Part shown: in pieces, positions 5,711 through 7,677 of the stretch | Layout: each line of letters opens with the position of its first letter | How positions within the stretch are numbered: the first letter of the stretch is position 1 | Source of the DNA: Polycyclovorans sp046565985 | GTDB lineage: Bacteria; Pseudomonadota; Gammaproteobacteria; Nevskiales; Nevskiaceae | Length of the DNA stretch: 7,677 bases | Direction of reading: 5' to 3' | Assembly: GCA_046565985.1 (NCBI GenBank) | Contig: JBKHXN010000071.1 | Location: 1 to 7,677 of the forward strand | Made by a program: the position numbers and the translations under genes | Notes under the pieces: model-generated | Told to the model about the DNA's origin: nothing | Databases searched by the model: none | The model's input: only the letters and a program-made list of their open reading frames with translations

Positions 5711-6744
5711 CAGGGGGCGGCCGGCGGCGCCGTCAGGCCCAGGCCCTCATCCAGCCCCATCATCAGGTTGAAGTTCTGCACCGCCTGCCCGGACGCGCCC
5801 TTGACCAGATTGTCGATCACCGACAGCACCACGACGGTACGGCCGTCCGGCGCCAGGTGCGGCGAGATGCGGCACAGGTTGGAAGCGCGCACCCCGCGGG
5901 TTTCCGGATGGTCGCCGGTGGGCGCGACATCCACGAAGGGCTCGGCGCGGTAGCGCGCCTCGAACACGGCGCGCAGGTCGGCCACCGGCGCCTTCAGGCG
6001 CGCGTACAGCGTGGCGTGGATGCCGCGGATCAGCGGCAGCAGATGCGGCACGAAGGTGATGCCCACCGGACCCTGCGCCGCCCGCTCCAGCCCCTGGCGG
6101 ATCTCCGGCGCGTGCCGGTGGCCGGGTACCGCGTAGGCCTTGAAGGAATCCGCCACCTCGCTGAACAGCGAACCGGTGCGCGCTTCACGCCCGGCGCCGC
6201 TGACGCCGGACTTGCAGTCGGCGATCAGGCCTTCGGTCTCGATCAGCTCGGCTTCCAGCAGCGGCAGCAGCCCCAGCTGCACGGCGGTGGGATAGCAGCC
6301 GGGGTTGGCCACCAGGCGCGCCTGGCGGATGGCATTGCGATTGACCTCCGGCAGGCCGTAGACCGCCTCGGCGAGCAGCTCCGGCGCGCTGTGCGGCTGC
6401 TGGTACCAGCGCGCAAACTCGGCGGGGTCCTGCAAACGGAAATCGGCGGAGAGGTCGATCACCTTCACGCCGGCGGCCACCAGCTCCGGCGCCAGACCCA
6501 TGGCCGTGCCGTGCGGGGTGGCAAAGAATACTGCCTGGCAGGCCTTGAGCGCCGCCGGGTCGGGCGCGGTGTAGCGCAGGCCGTCGTGATAGCCGCGCAG
6601 GTGGGGGAAGATCTCCGCCACCGGGCGGCCCGCCTCCTGGCGGGAGGTGAGCACCCGCACCCGCGCCTGCGGGTGCTGCGCCAGCAGACGCAGCAGTTCG
6701 GCGCCGGTGTAGCCGGTGCCGCCGACGATGCCAATCTCGATCAT
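5710..6744 (-). CDS. argC: N-acetyl-gamma-glutamyl-phosphate reductase
   Basis: Third step of arginine biosynthesis: NADPH-dependent reduction of N-acetylglutamyl-5-phosphate to the semialdehyde, in the cytoplasm. The protein is 344 residues, normal for the long bacterial (type 1) form. The Rossmann nucleotide loop GIVGGTGYTGAELL is at the very N-terminus. The catalytic cysteine is Cys150 in NPGCYPT, the catalytic histidine region is GHRHAPEI (about 208-215), and SGVSGAGR lies between them. The frame is open to 6795 with another ATG there, but the start at 6744 places the Rossmann strand directly after Met, as in the family, and has GAGGGA about 11 nt upstream. It is the first gene of the operon and diverges from hemJ across 62 bp. 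I see no convincing ArgR box in that short gap. Confidence 0.96.
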   Translation of the reverse strand: MIEIGIVGGTGYTGAELLRLLAQHPQARVRVLTSRQEAGRPVAEIFPHLRGYHDGLRYTAPDPAALKACQAVFFATPHGTAMGLAPELVAAGVKVIDLSADFRLQDPAEFARWYQQPHSAPELLAEAVYGLPEVNRNAIRQARLVANPGCYPTAVQLGLLPLLEAELIETEGLIADCKSGVSGAGREARTGSLFSEVADSFKAYAVPGHRHAPEIRQGLERAAQGPVGITFVPHLLPLIRGIHATLYARLKAPVADLRAVFEARYRAEPFVDVAPTGDHPETRGVRASNLCRISPHLAPDGRTVVVLSVIDNLVKGASGQAVQNFNLMMGLDEGLGLTAPPAAP

Positions 6745-6772
6745 GTTGGTCCGTATCCCTCGAAAACCCGGC

Positions 6773-6779
6773 GATAATA
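6773..6779. promoter_or_regulatory. Overlapping candidate -10 elements for divergent argC and hemJ
   Basis: The 62-bp gap between the two start codons has one AT-rich patch. Read plus it gives GATAAT (6773-6778), suitable as a -10 for hemJ about 28 bp before its ATG. Read minus it gives TATTAT (6779-6774), suitable for argC about 30 bp before its ATG. No good -35 hexamer is spaced 16-18 bp from either, so strength and real use are uncertain. If both work, polymerases would compete for the same DNA. Confidence 0.4.
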
Positions 6780-6806
6780 CCCGCAAGTCCCCCAACCGAT
6801 ACGCCC

Positions 6807-7241
6807 ATGCTCTGGATCAAGGCCCTGCACGTCATCTTCGTCGTCAGCTGGTTCGCCGGCCTGCTGTATCTGCCGCGGCTGTTCGTGTACCACACCGAGG
6901 TGCGCGACACCGAGAACCACGACCGCTTCTGCCTCATGGAGCGGCGCCTGTACGGCATCACCACCCTCGCCATGCTGGGTACCTGGATCTTCGGCATCGC
7001 CACCGTCCTGGCCGCCGACAGCGCCTACGCCAAGGCGGTGTACGCCGGCATGGGCTGGCTGCACCTGAAGATTCTGCTGGTACTGCTGCTGTCCGGCTAT
7101 CACGGCTGGCTCAAGGTCACGCTGCGGCGTTTTGCCGCGCGGCAGAACACCCGCAGTGCGCGCTTTTACCGGCTGGTCAACGAGATTCCCGCCGTGCTGC
7201 TGGTGGCGATCGTGATCCTGGTGATCGTCAAGCCGTTCTGA
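6807..7241 (+). CDS. hemJ: Protoporphyrinogen IX oxidase HemJ
   Basis: A 144-residue integral membrane protein that oxidises protoporphyrinogen IX to protoporphyrin IX, the penultimate step of heme synthesis, in organisms using neither HemG nor HemY. It has about four membrane segments (roughly residues 5-28, 50-70, 84-101, 122-142). Family hallmarks are KALHVIFVVSWFAGLLYLPR with His8, RLFVYH, the cytoplasmic MERRLYGI, and LHLKILL with His86 and Lys88. Length matches the family (about 140-150). The ATG at 6807 has no clear Shine-Dalgarno (upstream bases are AACCGATACGCCC), which is odd, but starting there preserves the first helix. It converges on bfr, linking heme production with a heme-binding iron store. 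Confidence 0.92.
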   Translation: MLWIKALHVIFVVSWFAGLLYLPRLFVYHTEVRDTENHDRFCLMERRLYGITTLAMLGTWIFGIATVLAADSAYAKAVYAGMGWLHLKILLVLLLSGYHGWLKVTLRRFAARQNTRSARFYRLVNEIPAVLLVAIVILVIVKPF

Positions 7242-7247
7242 GACATG

Positions 7248-7272
7248 AAAAAGGGCCGCACCGGGCGGCCCT
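7248..7272 (-). terminator. Intrinsic terminator of bfr
   Basis: On the minus strand AGGGCCGC (7272-7265) pairs perfectly with GCGGCCCT (7259-7252) around a 5-nt loop and is followed by a run of T ending at 7248. This is a textbook Rho-independent terminator, 18 bp past the bfr stop codon. Read in the hemJ direction the hairpin comes 10 bp after that stop but lacks a T-tract, so it acts mainly on bfr and may at most help shield the hemJ mRNA end. Confidence 0.88.
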
Positions 7273-7290
7273 GATGACAGCGCGGCGGGC

Positions 7291-7677
7291 TCAGGAGGCG
7301 CCGGGCGGATCGGCCTGGAGCTGGCAGTAGTTCTGCAGGCCGATCTGCTCGATGAGCTTCTGCTGCTCCTCGATGAAGTCGATGTGCTCCTCCTCGCTTT
7401 CCTGGATCGCCACCAGCAACTCGCGGGTCACGTAGTCCTTCACGCTCTCGCAGTAGGCGATGGCTTCCTTGTAGAGCGGGTGCGCCTCCAGCTCCAGCTT
7501 GAGGTCGCAGGCGAGCACCTCTTCCACGTTCTCGCCGATGTAAAGCTTGCCCATATCCTGCAGGTTGGGCAGCCCCTCCAGGAACAGGATGCGGGCGATC
7601 AGCCGGTCCGCATGCTTCATCTCGTCGATGGACTCGTGGTACTCGTGCTTGCCGAGCTTCTTCAGGCCCCAGTTGTC
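7291..7677 (-). CDS. bfr: Bacterioferritin, 5' end cut off by the window edge
   Basis: Heme-binding ferritin that oxidises Fe2+ and stores it as a mineral inside a 24-subunit shell. The 128 residues present align with E. coli Bfr from about residue 33 (DNWGLKKLG) to the end, so some 32 N-terminal residues lie beyond the right edge. An internal Met at 7618-7620 could be mistaken for a start, but the frame continues upstream with clear homology. In E. coli numbering the heme-ligand Met52 and ferroxidase residues Glu51, His54, Glu94, Glu127 and His130 are all present (IDEMKHAD, LKLE, EEEHIDF); Glu18 is out of view. Met52 plus the diiron ligands make it a true bacterioferritin rather than Dps. 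It converges on hemJ and ends in a strong terminator. Neighbours upstream are unknown. Confidence 0.95.
   Translation of the reverse strand, partial: DNWGLKKLGKHEYHESIDEMKHADRLIARILFLEGLPNLQDMGKLYIGENVEEVLACDLKLELEAHPLYKEAIAYCESVKDYVTRELLVAIQESEEEHIDFIEEQQKLIEQIGLQNYCQLQADPPGAS

Noticed and set aside
5857..6777. 306-residue open frame on the plus strand.
   Set aside because: It is antisense to argC, which has its catalytic Cys, Rossmann loop and full length; the antisense product is compositionally biased and unrecognised.
6741..7103. 120-residue minus-strand frame opposite hemJ, and extension of argC upstream to 6795.
   Set aside because: The first is a shadow of hemJ. The second would add 17 residues before the Rossmann strand, against the usual argC start, which has its own ribosome site.
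7252..7272. Considered the hairpin as a hemJ terminator.
   Set aside because: The T-tract lies only on the minus-strand downstream side, so it belongs to bfr.
1..7677. Looked for CRISPR repeats, tRNA genes, insertion sequences, attachment sites, toxin-antitoxin or defence genes.
   Set aside because: None seen; nearly every base is covered by housekeeping genes in a conserved-looking order with uniform composition by eye.

Overview
The window reads as ordinary chromosome from a GC-rich gammaproteobacterium (GC judged by eye at roughly two thirds, not computed). The protein families, the rRNA promoter style and the gene order tyrS - M23 peptidase - anmK - erpA - argC all fit. As I recall it, this order also occurs in Pseudomonas. 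The sequences look more like a Chromatiales/Ectothiorhodospiraceae-type organism than an enteric, but that placement is inference. I see no mobile element, CRISPR array, tRNA gene or sign of recent transfer.

Layout. Left edge (1-214, minus strand): a strong rRNA-operon promoter followed by the start of an rRNA leader with boxA- and boxC-like antitermination elements; the 16S gene should lie just beyond base 1. Next, on minus, comes tyrosyl-tRNA synthetase (215-1435), so tyrS and the rRNA operon are co-oriented. A 191-bp divergent intergenic region (1436-1626) carries a plausible tyrS promoter. On plus, a two-gene unit follows: an envelope M23 metallopeptidase (1627-3018) and anhydro-MurNAc kinase anmK (3020-4111), one base apart. 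Convergent to it is a compact minus-strand operon transcribed argC (6744-5710), an uncharacterised membrane-anchored coiled-coil protein (5710-4970), a bactofilin (4957-4487) and erpA (4474-4118). Divergent from argC is hemJ (6807-7241, plus). Bacterioferritin (minus, 5' end cut off by the right edge) converges on hemJ and ends in a clear intrinsic terminator.

How the genes fit together. There are three themes. The first is translation capacity: tyrS beside an rRNA operon. The second is cell wall: a D,D-endopeptidase-type M23 enzyme, the recycling kinase AnmK, a bactofilin scaffold and a TM/coiled-coil protein whose layout recalls MreC. The third is iron and heme: ErpA inserts Fe-S clusters, HemJ makes protoporphyrin IX, and Bfr stores iron and binds heme. 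ArgC is a biosynthetic enzyme that shares an operon with the second and third themes.

Nothing here is a convincing new defence or mobile system. The best candidate for undescribed biology is the translationally coupled pair of the unknown coiled-coil protein and the bactofilin, close to an M23 peptidase.
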